A stretch of DNA of 63,774 nt from assembly GCF_004919045.1 (NCBI RefSeq), contig NZ_SWDW01000018.1, positions 1 through 63,774 on the forward strand. Direction: 5' to 3'. Positions 42,073 to 51,352 of this stretch are shown in pieces; within the stretch, counting starts at the first letter, position 1; every line of letters begins with the position of its first letter. Position numbers and translations under genes: made by a program. The notes under the pieces are model-generated. The model made no database searches, was not told where the DNA came from, and worked only from the letters and a program-made list of their open reading frames with translations. This DNA comes from Sinomonas albida (GTDB lineage: Bacteria > Actinomycetota > Actinomycetes > Actinomycetales > Micrococcaceae).

Positions 42073-43695
42073 GTGCCAGAATCCGCTTCGCCTCGCCCGA
42101 ACCCTCCCGTGGTGCGCGCAGGTGTCGGGATCGGCCGGGCCGGCGCGGCCGGAACAGCCAGGGCCGGTACCAGCCGAACGGCCCCTGCAGCCCCCAGCAC
42201 GTCGGCGATGCTCTCTCGCCTCGCCGAGCTCGAGGTCCTCACGAAGGGCCCGGCCTGGGCTCTCACCCGTTCGGCACCGTGGGTCATCGCGGCGCTGCAG
42301 ACGGCGTTCACCCGCAACCGCCCGCACGTCGAACTCGAGACGTTCCACGACGAGCTCGACCAGTTCCTCGCCGAGCTTCGCGCCCGGGACGAGTCCATCG
42401 GCGCGTCCCCGACTGCGGGCGCCCTGAGCGGCAGGCTCGTCGCAGACGACTGGACGCGCCGCCGGTTCTTGGCCCGGCGCGCGCAGGGAGGCCGGATCGC
42501 CTACGAGCTCACCGAGGCAGCGGCCCGCGTCCTCGCGTTCCTCGACTCCCTCTCGTCGGAGCGCTCGACCCTGACCGGATCGCGACTCGGAACGCTCCTC
42601 TCCGACGTCGAGAAGCTGGCCCAGGAGACGAATCCGGACGCGAGCGCGCGCGTCGAGGCCCTCGAAGCGGAGATCGGCGAGCGGCGCGAAATGATCCGCG
42701 GCCTCGAGACGGGCGAGCTCGGCGCGGCACTCGAGGCCGACAACGCGGTCGAGGCCGCCGAGAACATCCTCGACCTCGCGGCCGGCCTTCCAGCCGACTT
42801 CAAGCGCATGCGCGACCGCATCGAGGAGTCGGTGGGCCAGCTCCGCAACCAGATCATCGAGGAGTCGCTCAGCAAGGGCGCCACGATGGCGCAGGTCCTC
42901 GAGGCGGACCGGCGGCTGCGCGAGTCGAGCGAGGGCCGCACGTTTCGATCCTTCACGGCGTTTCTCGAGAACCCCGAGCAACAGCTTCGCTTCCGCTCGG
43001 CCATCGCTGAGGTCCTGTCGCGCGAGTTCGCCGACCGACTCGACGCGGAGGAGCGCCAGACGCTCCGCCACCTCGTCGCCGAGCTGCGCGACCAGCACGC
43101 CGAAATCCAGGGCATCTACGGCAAGCTGTCGGAGAGCCTCAACACGTACGTGCAGAGCGACGACTTCCGCCAGTCCGTGCGCCTGCGCGATGCCATTCGC
43201 CGCGCCGAGCAGGCGGTCCGGCGGCTCCCGTACCAGCGGGAGCAGGCGTCGTTCGCGTCAGCGCCGGAGCTCTTCGGTGCCGAGTTCGATTCGCTCGCGA
43301 TGGTCAAGCTGTTCGACCCGGACGAGTACGTTGCGCCCCCGCGACTTGCCGAACCCATCGCATTCGGCGAGGGGGATCGCGTCCGCTCGGCGCGCACCGG
43401 CAAGGCCGACGCCGCGGCGCTGAGGCAAGCGTTCGACGTCGCCCTTGCCGCCGGCGGCGGTCAGGTCACCGCCGGCGCGGTGTGGCGTGAGCTGCCGCCC
43501 GAGGAGCGGCACATCAACTCGATCCGGGCGCTGCTCGGCGAGCTTCTGCAGCGCGGCGCCGAGTTCGGCGGCGGCCAGGGCCGCGACGCCTGGGAGGCGC
43601 TCGACTTCGAACAGGTGGATGGCTCGGGCCGGCGCGCTTACGTTCCGGCCGTCGAGGTGCGGATTGAGGCCGGAAAGCAGAGGGGACACGCATGA
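42073..43695 (+). CDS. jetA: JetA/MksF-like (DUF3375) kleisin subunit
   Basis: 540 residues. After a 45-residue Ala/Gly-rich tail the DUF3375 pattern begins: [65 protein letters not shown]. The protein is helical and coiled as expected of the kleisin of the Wadjet/MksBEF type. It would close the ring on the SMC-like JetC. GTG 42073 fits the -10 box; ATG 42208 is the core-family start. Its stop overlaps jetB by four bases (ATGA). It is the first gene of the operon. Confidence 0.9.
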   Translation: MPESASPRPNPPVVRAGVGIGRAGAAGTARAGTSRTAPAAPSTSAMLSRLAELEVLTKGPAWALTRSAPWVIAALQTAFTRNRPHVELETFHDELDQFLAELRARDESIGASPTAGALSGRLVADDWTRRRFLARRAQGGRIAYELTEAAARVLAFLDSLSSERSTLTGSRLGTLLSDVEKLAQETNPDASARVEALEAEIGERREMIRGLETGELGAALEADNAVEAAENILDLAAGLPADFKRMRDRIEESVGQLRNQIIEESLSKGATMAQVLEADRRLRESSEGRTFRSFTAFLENPEQQLRFRSAIAEVLSREFADRLDAEERQTLRHLVAELRDQHAEIQGIYGKLSESLNTYVQSDDFRQSVRLRDAIRRAEQAVRRLPYQREQASFASAPELFGAEFDSLAMVKLFDPDEYVAPPRLAEPIAFGEGDRVRSARTGKADAAALRQAFDVALAAGGGQVTAGAVWRELPPEERHINSIRALLGELLQRGAEFGGGQGRDAWEALDFEQVDGSGRRAYVPAVEVRIEAGKQRGHA

Positions 43696-44444
43696 GCGAG
43701 CACGACATCGAGGCGGCCAGCGAGGCCGAACCGGACGATCGTCCGCGCGAGCCCGCGAACGCCGCTGCGCTGTACGACGGCGACACCGGCGTCCTCCCGC
43801 TGCGCGTCCGCCAGGCCCTCGTGCGCCTGCTCAAGGGCCCGTACCTCGACGGCGGTCGCGACGAGCGCGTGTGGACCACGCTCCTCGACAGCCAGAACGT
43901 GCTGCGCTCGCGGCTCTCGGAGCTCTTCCTGACGCTGCAGATCGACCACGAACGCAAGATCGCGGTGGTCCGGCCCGTGGATCCCGAGCTCCTCGGCACC
44001 GCCTCCCGCTCGACGATCCTGCGCCAGCAGCGCTCCCTGAGCCGCGTCGAAACGATCCTGGTCCTGCGCCTCCGGCTCCTGCTGGACCGCCACTCGACCG
44101 CTCAGACCGAGCCGACTGTCACGCTCGAGGAGCTCTCCGACGTCGTGGCCCACTATCAGCCCGCCGACCAGCAGGACGCCCTGCGCGACGCCGACACCGT
44201 AGGCCGTGCCGTCCAGAAGCTGCAGGCCCGCAAGCTCCTCCTCCCCACGGCGCTCGACGACGTCTTCCTCATCTCCAACGCGCTCCCGCTCGCATTGCCG
44301 TTCGAGAACATCGGAGACGTCGCGCGGCACCTCGAGACCGTAGCGGAGTCCGGCGCGGGCGCGGGGAGGGCCGCGCCTGAGGACGCGGACGACGACGGCG
44401 CGCAGCCCACGCTCGACCAAGCCGACGAGGAGGGGCTCGAATGA
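43692..44444 (+). CDS. jetB: JetB/MksE-like (DUF4194) subunit
   Basis: 250 residues. The DUF4194 pattern is [54 protein letters not shown], and the closing [20 protein letters not shown] (winged-helix domains of the MksE/MukE type). It binds the kleisin JetA and helps JetC. It overlaps both neighbours by four bases, so the three proteins are made together. The acidic tail [19 protein letters not shown] is disordered. Confidence 0.9.
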   Translation: MSEHDIEAASEAEPDDRPREPANAAALYDGDTGVLPLRVRQALVRLLKGPYLDGGRDERVWTTLLDSQNVLRSRLSELFLTLQIDHERKIAVVRPVDPELLGTASRSTILRQQRSLSRVETILVLRLRLLLDRHSTAQTEPTVTLEELSDVVAHYQPADQQDALRDADTVGRAVQKLQARKLLLPTALDDVFLISNALPLALPFENIGDVARHLETVAESGAGAGRAAPEDADDDGAQPTLDQADEEGLE

Positions 44445-47400
44445 GCATCGCGACCATGCTCCCGCTCGACGACCAGCTCAACCCGGGCCAGTTCCGGCTC
44501 AGCCAGGTCCAGATCGTCAACTGGGGCACGTTCCACGGGGCCCACACGATGCACGTGGATCGGGCGGGCACGCTCCTCACCGGCAACTCGGGCGTGGGCA
44601 AGTCGACGCTCTTCGACGCGATCGCCCGCGTCTTCGATGCACGCCCTCGCTCGAACGAGGCCGCCGCCGCGCGCACGGGCCAGTCAGAGGACCGCCGCAC
44701 GACCTTCACGTACATGCGCGGCAAGGTCGGCGACGTCGCGGTGGGCGAGTCTCAGGCCAGCGCGTTCCAGCGCCCCGGCGCGACGTGGAGCGCGATCGCC
44801 CTCACGTTCGACAACGCGGCAGGCACGCGCCACACGCTCACGGCCCTGTTCGACCTGCCGAAGGGCGGCACGGAGTCGAGCTTGGGCCGCTTCTACCTCA
44901 TCGACGCGGCGCCTCTCGACGTGCACGCGATCGAGCGCCTCGCGGACCGCCGCTTCACAAGGGGCGCGCTCGAGGCGCTCTTCCCGAGCGCGCAGGTCTT
45001 CGACGTCCACAAGAACTTCGCCGAGCGCTTCCGCCGCCTCCTCGGCATCTCCTCGGACCAGGCCCTCCCGCTCCTGCGCGTCATCCAGGCGGGCAAGGGC
45101 CTGGGCGGGAGCGTGAACAGCTTCTTCCGCGACCAGGTCCTGGACCCGCCGGAGACGCTCGCCGCCGCGGACCAGGTGGTCGAGGAGTTCAGCAACCTCA
45201 TGTCCATCCGGCAGCGGCTCGAGGACGTACGCGGGCAGCGGGACCAGCTCGCCCCCGTGCCCGGGCTCAACCAGCAGTATGCCGAGGCCCTCCTCGACGC
45301 GAACCGCCTCCGGGATCTCTCCGGCGAGGCGTTCGAACGTGTCCGCCAGCAGCACGCGGTGGGCGTCCAAGAGCGGGTCGCGGCCCGCTCAGCCCAGGCG
45401 GCGCAGTCCAAGGCCGCGGAGCTCGCGGCCGAGCGGAAGACCCGCGACGCGCTCGCGAAGCAGCTCCGCGCCCTCGAGGCCGCGTACAGCAACGCGGGCG
45501 GCAACCAGATCAGCGCCCTCGAGCAGCACGCCGAGAACGCCCGGGTGGGCCTGCGGCTGCGGCGCGAAGTCGAGGCGGCGGCGCGGCAGGGACTGGACGA
45601 CGCCGGCCTGCAGCTCCCGTGGACCGCGGAGGGCTGGGCGGCGGCCCACGAGGAGGCGGCGCGCGCCACGGAGTCGCTCGAGGGCGATTCGGCCGCGCTC
45701 CGGGAGGCCCGCTTCGAGGCGTTCGACGCCCACGCGGCGGCCAAGCGCGATCTCGCCGCAGCCCGTGGAGAACTCCAGTCGATGGCCGCGCGCAAGAGTC
45801 TTCTCCCGCCGTCGGCCGTCGAGAACCGGACCGCGATCGCCGCGGCGACGGGCGTCCCCGAGGACGCCATGCCGTTCGCCGGCGAGCTCATCGACCTCGC
45901 GGAAGGCGAGGAGCGCTGGCGCCCCGCAGCGGAGCGCGCGCTCCGCTCGCTCGCGACGACGCTCCTCGTGCCCGGCGAGCATTTTGCCGCCGTGACCCGC
46001 TATCTCGACGAGCACGCGATCCGCGGTGCACTGCGCGCCGTCGACCTTTCTGTGCCCGTGCCCGGCGCTGCCGCGGCCCTCGACGACGTGCGCGGCGACG
46101 ACCTCCTCACGAAGCTCGAGATCTTGGAGGGCTCGGGAGGGCACGACGCCGGGACGTACGTCCGCGAGCGCATCGCCGTGGACTTCGCGTACCCGTGCGT
46201 CGAGGACCCGGGCGAGCTCGCCGGTCTGGATCGCGGGCTCAGCCTGGGCGGCGTGGTCAAGCGCCACCGCGGCACGGTCGAGAAGGACGACCGCTTCGCG
46301 TCCCGCCAGGACTGGGTGCTCGGCTTCGACAACGCGGCCAAGATCGAGGACCTCAACGCCCGCATCTCGGAGCTCGAGGGCACCCTCGCCCGGGCGGCCG
46401 ACGCGGCCCAGGCGAGCGAGGACTCGCATCAGGGCATGGCCCGCCGGCTCGACGCGCTGCGCCGCGTCGCGGCGGACGCGCGCGCGTGGGAGGAGGTTTC
46501 GGCCGCGGTCGCCGAGGACGAGCTCCGCCGCGCCGAGCAGAGGCTCGGGGACGCGCGCGCCGCGCAGGCCGACCTCGAGCCGCTCCGGGCGAAGGTCGAG
46601 GCCGCTCGTGCCGAGCACCAGGCCTCGACCGAGGCCGCGGCCGTCCTCCAGAGCGAGCACCGACACCTCGACGCCGCGGCGAACGCCGCCGGGCGCCTCC
46701 TCGAGGGTGCGCGGGCCCAGCTCGCGGGGGCCCCGCCGTCGGACGACGACGCCGCCGCCCTCGCGCCCTATTTCGAGGGTGCCGCCGAGCTCGCCGACCT
46801 GCACGGACTCGACGTCCTCGCGGCGGACGCCCGCACACGCCTCCTCGAGGAGCTGCACGCCGCCGACGCCCGCGGCCAGGTCGCCGCCGAACGGCTCACG
46901 CGGCTCTTCGAGTCGTTCGAGCGCGAATGGGGACCCGGGGTCTCCGCGGACCACGGCACGAGCGTCGCGGCCGCGCCGGCGTTCGAGGCCCGGTACCACG
47001 GGATCGTCTCGGAGGGGCTGCCCGCGCAGGAGGCCGAGTTCCGCCGCTTCTTCCAGCAGCGCACGCACGAATCCTTCAGCACGCTCCTTCATCTCCTCGA
47101 CGAGGAGCGCCGCGCGATCTCGGCCCGGATCCTGCCACTCAACGGCATCCTGGGCGGGGTCGGCTTCCACGAGGGCAGCTATCTCGAGCTCGACATCAAG
47201 CAGACTGTCCCGGCGTCCGCCCGGCAGTTCAAGGACGCGATCGTCTCGGCGCTCAAGTCCCGGCACGCGGGCGGGGAGAAGCACGACGGCGGCGCCGCGC
47301 CTTCCGGGTCCGCGGCCGGCGAGGATCCCCTCGCCGCGCGCTACAAGACGCTCGAGACCCTCGTGAAGCGGCTCGGCTCGCCGAGTCCGGAGGATCGGCG

Positions 47401-47908
47401 CTGGCGTGCCGACGTGCTCGACGTCCGAACCCACGTGTTCATTTCCTGCAAGGAGCACCGCATCGGAACGGGCACCGGGGACGGCCCGAACGGGGAGCCG
47501 CGCGACGAGGTGTTCGTCCACTCTGACACCGGAAGTATGTCCGGCGGCGAGCGGCAACGGTTCACGGCCTTCATCATGGCCGCCGCCCTCAGCTACCAGC
47601 TCGGGATTGCCGAGCAGGGCTTCACGACCTACGGGACGGTCATGATGGACGAGGCGTTCGTGCTCGCGTCCGAGGAGTTCGCGGGCGCCGGCATCTCGGC
47701 GCTCCACGAGTTCGGCTTCCAGCTCCTGCTCGCGGCGCCCGAGAACGTCATCGACCTCTCGCGGCACCTCGGCTCCGTCACGGAGATCCTGCGGGACAAG
47801 CGCACCAACCGCTCGGGCCTCCTCGAGGCGGCTGTCGCGGGGGCTGGAGGCCGGGGACCGGTCTCGCAGGCGAATCCCGTGGACATCGTGCTGCGCGCGC
47901 AGGTGTAG
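44441..47908 (+). CDS. jetC: JetC/MksB-like SMC-type ATPase
   Basis: 1155 residues, the size of JetC. The Walker A motif is [17 protein letters not shown] (about 47-63). Two long coiled coils flank a middle hinge (about 450-600), and the C-terminal head has the ABC signature [14 protein letters not shown] (about 1033-1046) and Walker [10 protein letters not shown] (about 1065-1073, Asp1070). [20 protein letters not shown] is typical of the family. JetC complexes bend and extrude DNA with ATP. In Wadjet, JetD cuts the trapped plasmid; here no JetD gene follows. The next element is a promoter and a magnesium riboswitch. Confidence 0.93.
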   Translation: MSIATMLPLDDQLNPGQFRLSQVQIVNWGTFHGAHTMHVDRAGTLLTGNSGVGKSTLFDAIARVFDARPRSNEAAAARTGQSEDRRTTFTYMRGKVGDVAVGESQASAFQRPGATWSAIALTFDNAAGTRHTLTALFDLPKGGTESSLGRFYLIDAAPLDVHAIERLADRRFTRGALEALFPSAQVFDVHKNFAERFRRLLGISSDQALPLLRVIQAGKGLGGSVNSFFRDQVLDPPETLAAADQVVEEFSNLMSIRQRLEDVRGQRDQLAPVPGLNQQYAEALLDANRLRDLSGEAFERVRQQHAVGVQERVAARSAQAAQSKAAELAAERKTRDALAKQLRALEAAYSNAGGNQISALEQHAENARVGLRLRREVEAAARQGLDDAGLQLPWTAEGWAAAHEEAARATESLEGDSAALREARFEAFDAHAAAKRDLAAARGELQSMAARKSLLPPSAVENRTAIAAATGVPEDAMPFAGELIDLAEGEERWRPAAERALRSLATTLLVPGEHFAAVTRYLDEHAIRGALRAVDLSVPVPGAAAALDDVRGDDLLTKLEILEGSGGHDAGTYVRERIAVDFAYPCVEDPGELAGLDRGLSLGGVVKRHRGTVEKDDRFASRQDWVLGFDNAAKIEDLNARISELEGTLARAADAAQASEDSHQGMARRLDALRRVAADARAWEEVSAAVAEDELRRAEQRLGDARAAQADLEPLRAKVEAARAEHQASTEAAAVLQSEHRHLDAAANAAGRLLEGARAQLAGAPPSDDDAAALAPYFEGAAELADLHGLDVLAADARTRLLEELHAADARGQVAAERLTRLFESFEREWGPGVSADHGTSVAAAPAFEARYHGIVSEGLPAQEAEFRRFFQQRTHESFSTLLHLLDEERRAISARILPLNGILGGVGFHEGSYLELDIKQTVPASARQFKDAIVSALKSRHAGGEKHDGGAAPSGSAAGEDPLAARYKTLETLVKRLGSPSPEDRRWRADVLDVRTHVFISCKEHRIGTGTGDGPNGEPRDEVFVHSDTGSMSGGERQRFTAFIMAAALSYQLGIAEQGFTTYGTVMMDEAFVLASEEFAGAGISALHEFGFQLLLAAPENVIDLSRHLGSVTEILRDKRTNRSGLLEAAVAGAGGRGPVSQANPVDIVLRAQV

Positions 47909-47946
47909 TGAGATCGCGCTGTAGGCAAGCTCACACGGAGCCGGTC

Positions 47947-47976
47947 TTGGAGCCCTCGGAGGGCTTGGGCTATGGT
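47947..47976 (+). promoter_or_regulatory. promoter of the M-box transcript
   Basis: TTGGAG (47947-47952), 18 bp and TATGGT (47971-47976). The spacer contains AGCCCT-CGG-AGGGCT, which may also act as part of the jetC terminator. Transcription should begin near 47983, a few bases ahead of the riboswitch. Confidence 0.6.
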
Positions 47977-47993
47977 TTAACGCGCAAGGCGCC

Positions 47994-48150
47994 GCTTGTT
48001 AGCTGAGGCTCCTTCGCGGATACAGGCCAGCGACCCGGAACGTCGAGAGACGCCAAGGGTTAGGACAGATCGCTCCGGATTAAGGGGCGGTTCCGATTGG
48101 CTCCCTGCTCAGGCAGGGTCACGACGCGAAGTGCCGAAGGTCTTACGAGG
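47994..48150 (+). ncRNA. M-box (ykoK leader) Mg2+ riboswitch
   Basis: The conserved M-box blocks are in order and spacing: GTTAGCTGAGGCTCCTT, GATACAGGC, GCGACCC, GACGCCAAGGGTTAGGACAG, ATTAAGG, and ACGCGAAGTGCCGAAGGTC. I compared them from memory with the B. subtilis mgtE leader. P1 can form between CTTGTTAG (47995-48002) and CTTACGAG (48142-48149). The 3' side of P1 runs into GAGGAGAGG (48147-48155), a strong ribosome site, so Mg2+ binding, which favours P1, should hide it and turn translation off. No intrinsic terminator is visible after it. The gene behind it is not a known Mg2+ transporter. Confidence 0.9.
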
Positions 48151-48222
48151 AGAGGTTCGCTGTGGATCCGCCCGGGTCCCGCTTCTCGCGCCGAAGCCAG
48201 ATCTTCGCCCGAGGTTTCCGTC

Positions 48223-48657
48223 ATGCTGTTCATCACCGCCGTCGTCTCCGCTCTCGCCGCGGGCCGCCGCCCCGCCGTCGTCCTCGCCGCGCCCGCGGTG
48301 CTGCTCGCCGTCGTCGCCGCCGTGGCCGCGCTCCTAGCGCGCGACCTCCAGGCGCTCCACCTCGTCGACGCTCGCGCCGCGCACCCCACGTTCGGGGCCG
48401 ACGCTCGCCGCGTCGCCGACTTCGTGGCGCGCGCGGTCGCTGCCGTCGCGGGGGAGACCGCGCTCGCCGCGCTCGTCGCGGGGCTGGGCGCCGCCGTCCT
48501 CCTCGGGACGCCGGGTGCGGCGGCCGGCGTGCTCGCCACGACCGCCCTGGTGGGGGTCGCGGTGGTGGCGGTCGCCGTCCTCGTCCGCTTGCGAAGTAGG
48601 CGCGATTTTCGCCCGCGCGCCGCGCGTGTCCAGCAAAATTGGAGACTTCTCGGGTAA
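48223..48657 (+). CDS. small membrane protein behind an M-box riboswitch, unknown
   Basis: 144 residues with three, perhaps four, membrane segments (about 16-39, 66-94, 98-121, possibly 2-14). The sequence MLFITAVVSALAAGRRPAVV starts it and RDFRPRAARVQQNWRLLG ends it. Nearly every third codon position is G or C, so it is a real gene. No Mg2+-transporter motif (no CorA GMN, no MgtE or P-type ATPase motif) is seen. ATG 48223 has GAGG at about eight bases; the stronger site GAGGAGAGG belongs to GTG 48162 in another frame, so a leader peptide or a frameshift is possible. Expression at low Mg2+ is inferred from the riboswitch. Confidence 0.75.
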   Translation: MLFITAVVSALAAGRRPAVVLAAPAVLLAVVAAVAALLARDLQALHLVDARAAHPTFGADARRVADFVARAVAAVAGETALAALVAGLGAAVLLGTPGAAAGVLATTALVGVAVVAVAVLVRLRSRRDFRPRAARVQQNWRLLG

Positions 48658-48721
48658 CGTAGCCCCGCGCGCTGTATTGCGCGGCGCGCGGCCGTCCTGA
48701 CCGCCGACCCAAGGGAGCCGC

Positions 48722-50149
48722 ATGCGGCCGTCGCCCGAAGCCCGTGAGGCCAGCAGCCAGACCACCGGCGCAACGCCGTGGCACAACTTGTACGGGCAGC
48801 TCATCGCCCGGGATCGCCGCCGGAAGTTCCTCCGGCGTCGGTTTGTCGCGATCTCGATCGTGCTCGTCGCCGCCCTCGTGCTGGGCGGCGGGATCTTCGC
48901 CCTCACCACGTACTGGGGCATCGAGAACGGCATCAAGCGCTCGCAGGCCCTCGACGGCGGGGCGGGCCTCGACCAGGACGTCAACATCCTCCTCATGGGT
49001 CTCGACAGCCGCCTCGACGAGAATGGCAACGCCCTGAGCCAGGAGGACTACGACGCGCTGCACTCCGGCAGCTCGGACGACGGCGGCTACAACAGCAACG
49101 TGCTCATGCTCCTGCACGTCCCGAAGGACGGCAGCACCGCGACGATCATCTCGATCCCGCGTGACGACTACGTCGATCTCGCGGGCGCGCCGGACGGCGT
49201 GAAGCAGGGCAAGGTCAAGCAGGCCTATGGCTACGCCATGGACGAGGCCATGAAGAAGCTCAAGGCCGATTCGCAGGGCAAGAGCGACTCCGACATCTAC
49301 CAGGAGGCGCGGGACGCGGGCCGCAAGGCCGAGATCCAGACCGTCCAGAACTTCCTCAACGTCAAGGTGGACCACTTCGTCGAGGTCACCATGGCCGCGT
49401 TCCTCTCGGTCGCGAAGGCCGTCGCGCCGATCACCGTGTGCCTCCAGGAGGCCACGAAGGATTCGTTCTCCGGGGCCGACTTCAAGGCCGGGCAGCAGCA
49501 GCTCAACGCGCAGCAGGCCGTGGCGTTCGTGCGGCAGCGGCGCGATACCTCCGGCACGGGCGTCTCGCTCACCGACCTCGACCGAGCCCGGCGGCAGCAG
49601 GCGTTCATTTCGTCCCTCGCGACGCAGCTCAAGCAGAAGGGCACGTTCACGGACCTGGGCAAGATGCAGGGCATCATCGGCGCGCTCAAGGACAAGATGG
49701 CCGTGGACCAGTCGCTCAACCTCATCGACTTCGGGCTCAAGGCCAAGCAGCTCACGGACAACAAGACGAAGTTCGTGACGCTGCCGATCGTGGACTTCGG
49801 CTGGTCTGACACCGGCGAGTCGGTCAACATCGTGGACAAGAACGCGATTCAGGCACAGGTCGCGGAGCTCTTCTCGCCGCAGCCCTCGACGAGCGCGGCC
49901 CCCGCGCCTGCCCAGAGCCAGGCGCCAGCTCAGCAGGCACCGGCACAGCAGGCCCCGGCTCAGCAGGCGCCCAAGCAGACCGCGCCCGCGAAGGGCTCGG
50001 GCCAGGCTCCGGCGAACGGCTCGGGCCAGGCTCCGGCGAACGGCTCGGGCCAGGCCGCGCCGCAGCCCTCGCCCTCAGGCACCGGCTCGTACGACGCCGG
50101 CGACTGGTCGTCGTCGCTCTTCGGCGGCGGGATTCCCTGCGTCAAGTAG
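48722..50149 (+). CDS. LytR-CpsA-Psr (LCP) cell-wall glycopolymer ligase
   Basis: 475 residues: a cytoplasmic basic start, one membrane segment (about 41-63, VAISIVLVAALVLGGGIFAL), then the extracellular LCP domain with NILLMGLDSR, SNVLMLLHV, ATIISIPRDDYVDL, NVKVDHFVEV and VAFVRQRRDTSG. The conserved Arg and Asp residues that bind the polyprenyl-phosphate sugar are in these motifs. It attaches teichoic-acid-like or other polymers to peptidoglycan. The C-terminal tail (about 385-455) is Ala/Pro/Gln and Gly/Ser repeats (QAPAQQAPAQQ, GSGQAPANGSGQ). It begins 64 bp after the unknown membrane gene, so both may be on the M-box message. GGGAGCC precedes ATG. Confidence 0.92.
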   Translation: MRPSPEAREASSQTTGATPWHNLYGQLIARDRRRKFLRRRFVAISIVLVAALVLGGGIFALTTYWGIENGIKRSQALDGGAGLDQDVNILLMGLDSRLDENGNALSQEDYDALHSGSSDDGGYNSNVLMLLHVPKDGSTATIISIPRDDYVDLAGAPDGVKQGKVKQAYGYAMDEAMKKLKADSQGKSDSDIYQEARDAGRKAEIQTVQNFLNVKVDHFVEVTMAAFLSVAKAVAPITVCLQEATKDSFSGADFKAGQQQLNAQQAVAFVRQRRDTSGTGVSLTDLDRARRQQAFISSLATQLKQKGTFTDLGKMQGIIGALKDKMAVDQSLNLIDFGLKAKQLTDNKTKFVTLPIVDFGWSDTGESVNIVDKNAIQAQVAELFSPQPSTSAAPAPAQSQAPAQQAPAQQAPAQQAPKQTAPAKGSGQAPANGSGQAPANGSGQAAPQPSPSGTGSYDAGDWSSSLFGGGIPCVK

Positions 50150-50168
50150 CCCCCACAGCCCCCCACCC

Positions 50169-50409
50169 CTCGTGTTGTGGGGTCCCGTCCTTCGTGTTGT
50201 GGGGTCCCGTCCCTCGTGTTGTGGGGTCCCGTCCCTCGTGTTGCGGGGTCTCGTCCGGCGTGTTGTGGGGTCTGGGTCCTGCCAGGGACCCCGCAACTGG
50301 GTGCCAGGGACCCCGCAACGGAGTGCCAGGGACCCCGCAACTGGGTGGCAGGGACCCCGCAACTGGGTGGCAGGGACCCCGCAACGGAGTGGCAGGGACC
50401 CCGCAAGCG
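50169..50409. repeat. two opposed arrays of a 22-bp unit
   Basis: Five units of CTCGTGTTGTGGGGTCCCGTCC type (50169-50279, given here as one 22-bp unit with core GTTGTGGGGTCCCG) are followed by six units with core GGGACCCCGCAAC (50280-50409), which is the same core in reverse complement. The switch is at 50280. The whole can fold into one long cruciform or hairpin. It fills most of the 320-bp gap between the LCP and SGNH genes, both on the plus strand. Confidence 0.92.
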
Positions 50410-50432
50410 TTTACCTGCTCGTCGCCGGAGTG

Positions 50433-50463
50433 TTGCCGCGGCGTGGCCGGGGCTTCTTAGAGT
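50433..50463 (+). promoter_or_regulatory. promoter of the first SGNH hydrolase
   Basis: TTGCCG (50433-50438), 19 bp, TAGAGT (50458-50463), then six bases to GTG 50470. This suggests a leaderless message and separates the gene from the LCP operon. Confidence 0.5.
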
Positions 50464-50469
50464 GCGATC

Positions 50470-51324
50470 GTGGGTGACAGCGGTCGACGGCGGTATGTCG
50501 CCCTCGGGGACTCCTTCACCGAGGGCGTGGGCGACCCGCATCCGGGGCTGCCCAACGGGGTCAGAGGCTGGGCCGACAGGGTTGCCGAGAAGCTAGCCAA
50601 GAACCAGAAGGGCTGGGAGTACGCCAACCTCGCCGTGCGGTCGAAGCGGCTCCGGCAGATCATCGACGACCAGCTCGAACCGGCGATCGCCCTCGAGCCG
50701 ACGCTCGTGACGCTCTACGCCGGCGGCAACGACATCCTCGATGTCGGCACGGACATGGACCGGCTCCTCGAGGAGTACTCCGGGCTCGTGGGCCGTCTCG
50801 CGGAGACTGAGGCCACGCTCGTGCTGTTCACGGGCTACGACATCAAGGTCAATCCGCTTCTCGAGCCGCTGCGACGCAGGAACTGGCAGTACAACGCGCG
50901 GGTCCGGGAGCTCGCCCGCGAGCACGGTGCCGTGCTCGTGGACTACTGGTGCTTCGACGAATACAACGACAAGCGCATGTGGGATTCGGATCGGCTGCAC
51001 ATGTCCACCGCGGGGCACAAGTTCTTGGCCCGGCAGGTCCTGGCCCACCTGGGCGTCCCCACCTCGTTCAAGGAGATCGACTGGGAGCCGCTCGCGCCGC
51101 GCAGCACGCTCGAGTGGGTCAACGCCCAGCGGCAGTGGATGAACGACTGGGTGGTCCCGCTCATCGGCCGCAAGCTGCGGGGCGTCACGCTCGGGGACTC
51201 GCTCGGGCCGCGCTGGCCGTATCCGGTCAAGGTCCCCAAGAAGGGCGGCCTGCGGCGGTACGCGCTCGAGCATCCCGAGGTCCTCGAGGGTCACGGACCG
51301 TCCTTCCCCCGCCCAGGAAAGTAG
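50470..51324 (+). CDS. SGNH/GDSL-family hydrolase (paralogue 1)
   Basis: 284 residues. Block I is RYVALGDSFTEGVGDP with the Ser nucleophile, block III is YAGGNDIL, and block V is DRLHMSTAGHKF with the catalytic Asp/His. It has no signal peptide, so it acts in the cytoplasm, probably as an esterase or acyl hydrolase. GTG 50470 follows TAGAGT by six bases. It is closely similar to the protein at 60859-61626 (GDSFTEGVGDP and NGVRGWADRVAE in both), so they are paralogues by duplication. A C-terminal basic tail (KVPKKGGLRRYALEH) differs. Confidence 0.92.
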   Translation: MGDSGRRRYVALGDSFTEGVGDPHPGLPNGVRGWADRVAEKLAKNQKGWEYANLAVRSKRLRQIIDDQLEPAIALEPTLVTLYAGGNDILDVGTDMDRLLEEYSGLVGRLAETEATLVLFTGYDIKVNPLLEPLRRRNWQYNARVRELAREHGAVLVDYWCFDEYNDKRMWDSDRLHMSTAGHKFLARQVLAHLGVPTSFKEIDWEPLAPRSTLEWVNAQRQWMNDWVVPLIGRKLRGVTLGDSLGPRWPYPVKVPKKGGLRRYALEHPEVLEGHGPSFPRPGK

Positions 51325-51352
51325 GCTGGCGGAAGGCCTCGAAAGGACTCCC

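Noticed and set aside
48162-48599. 145-codon frame from GTG 48162 as a protein gene
   Set aside because: Beyond about 20 codons it is an Arg-rich shadow of the membrane protein frame, which has the GC-rich third positions. Kept only as a possible leader peptide.
47909-48722. jetD gene after jetC
   Set aside because: The space holds a promoter, an M-box and a small membrane gene; no DUF2220/DUF3322-like sequence is seen on either strand.
50169-50409. CRISPR array
   Set aside because: The 22-bp units are contiguous with no unique spacers, orientation switches in the middle, and no cas genes are present.
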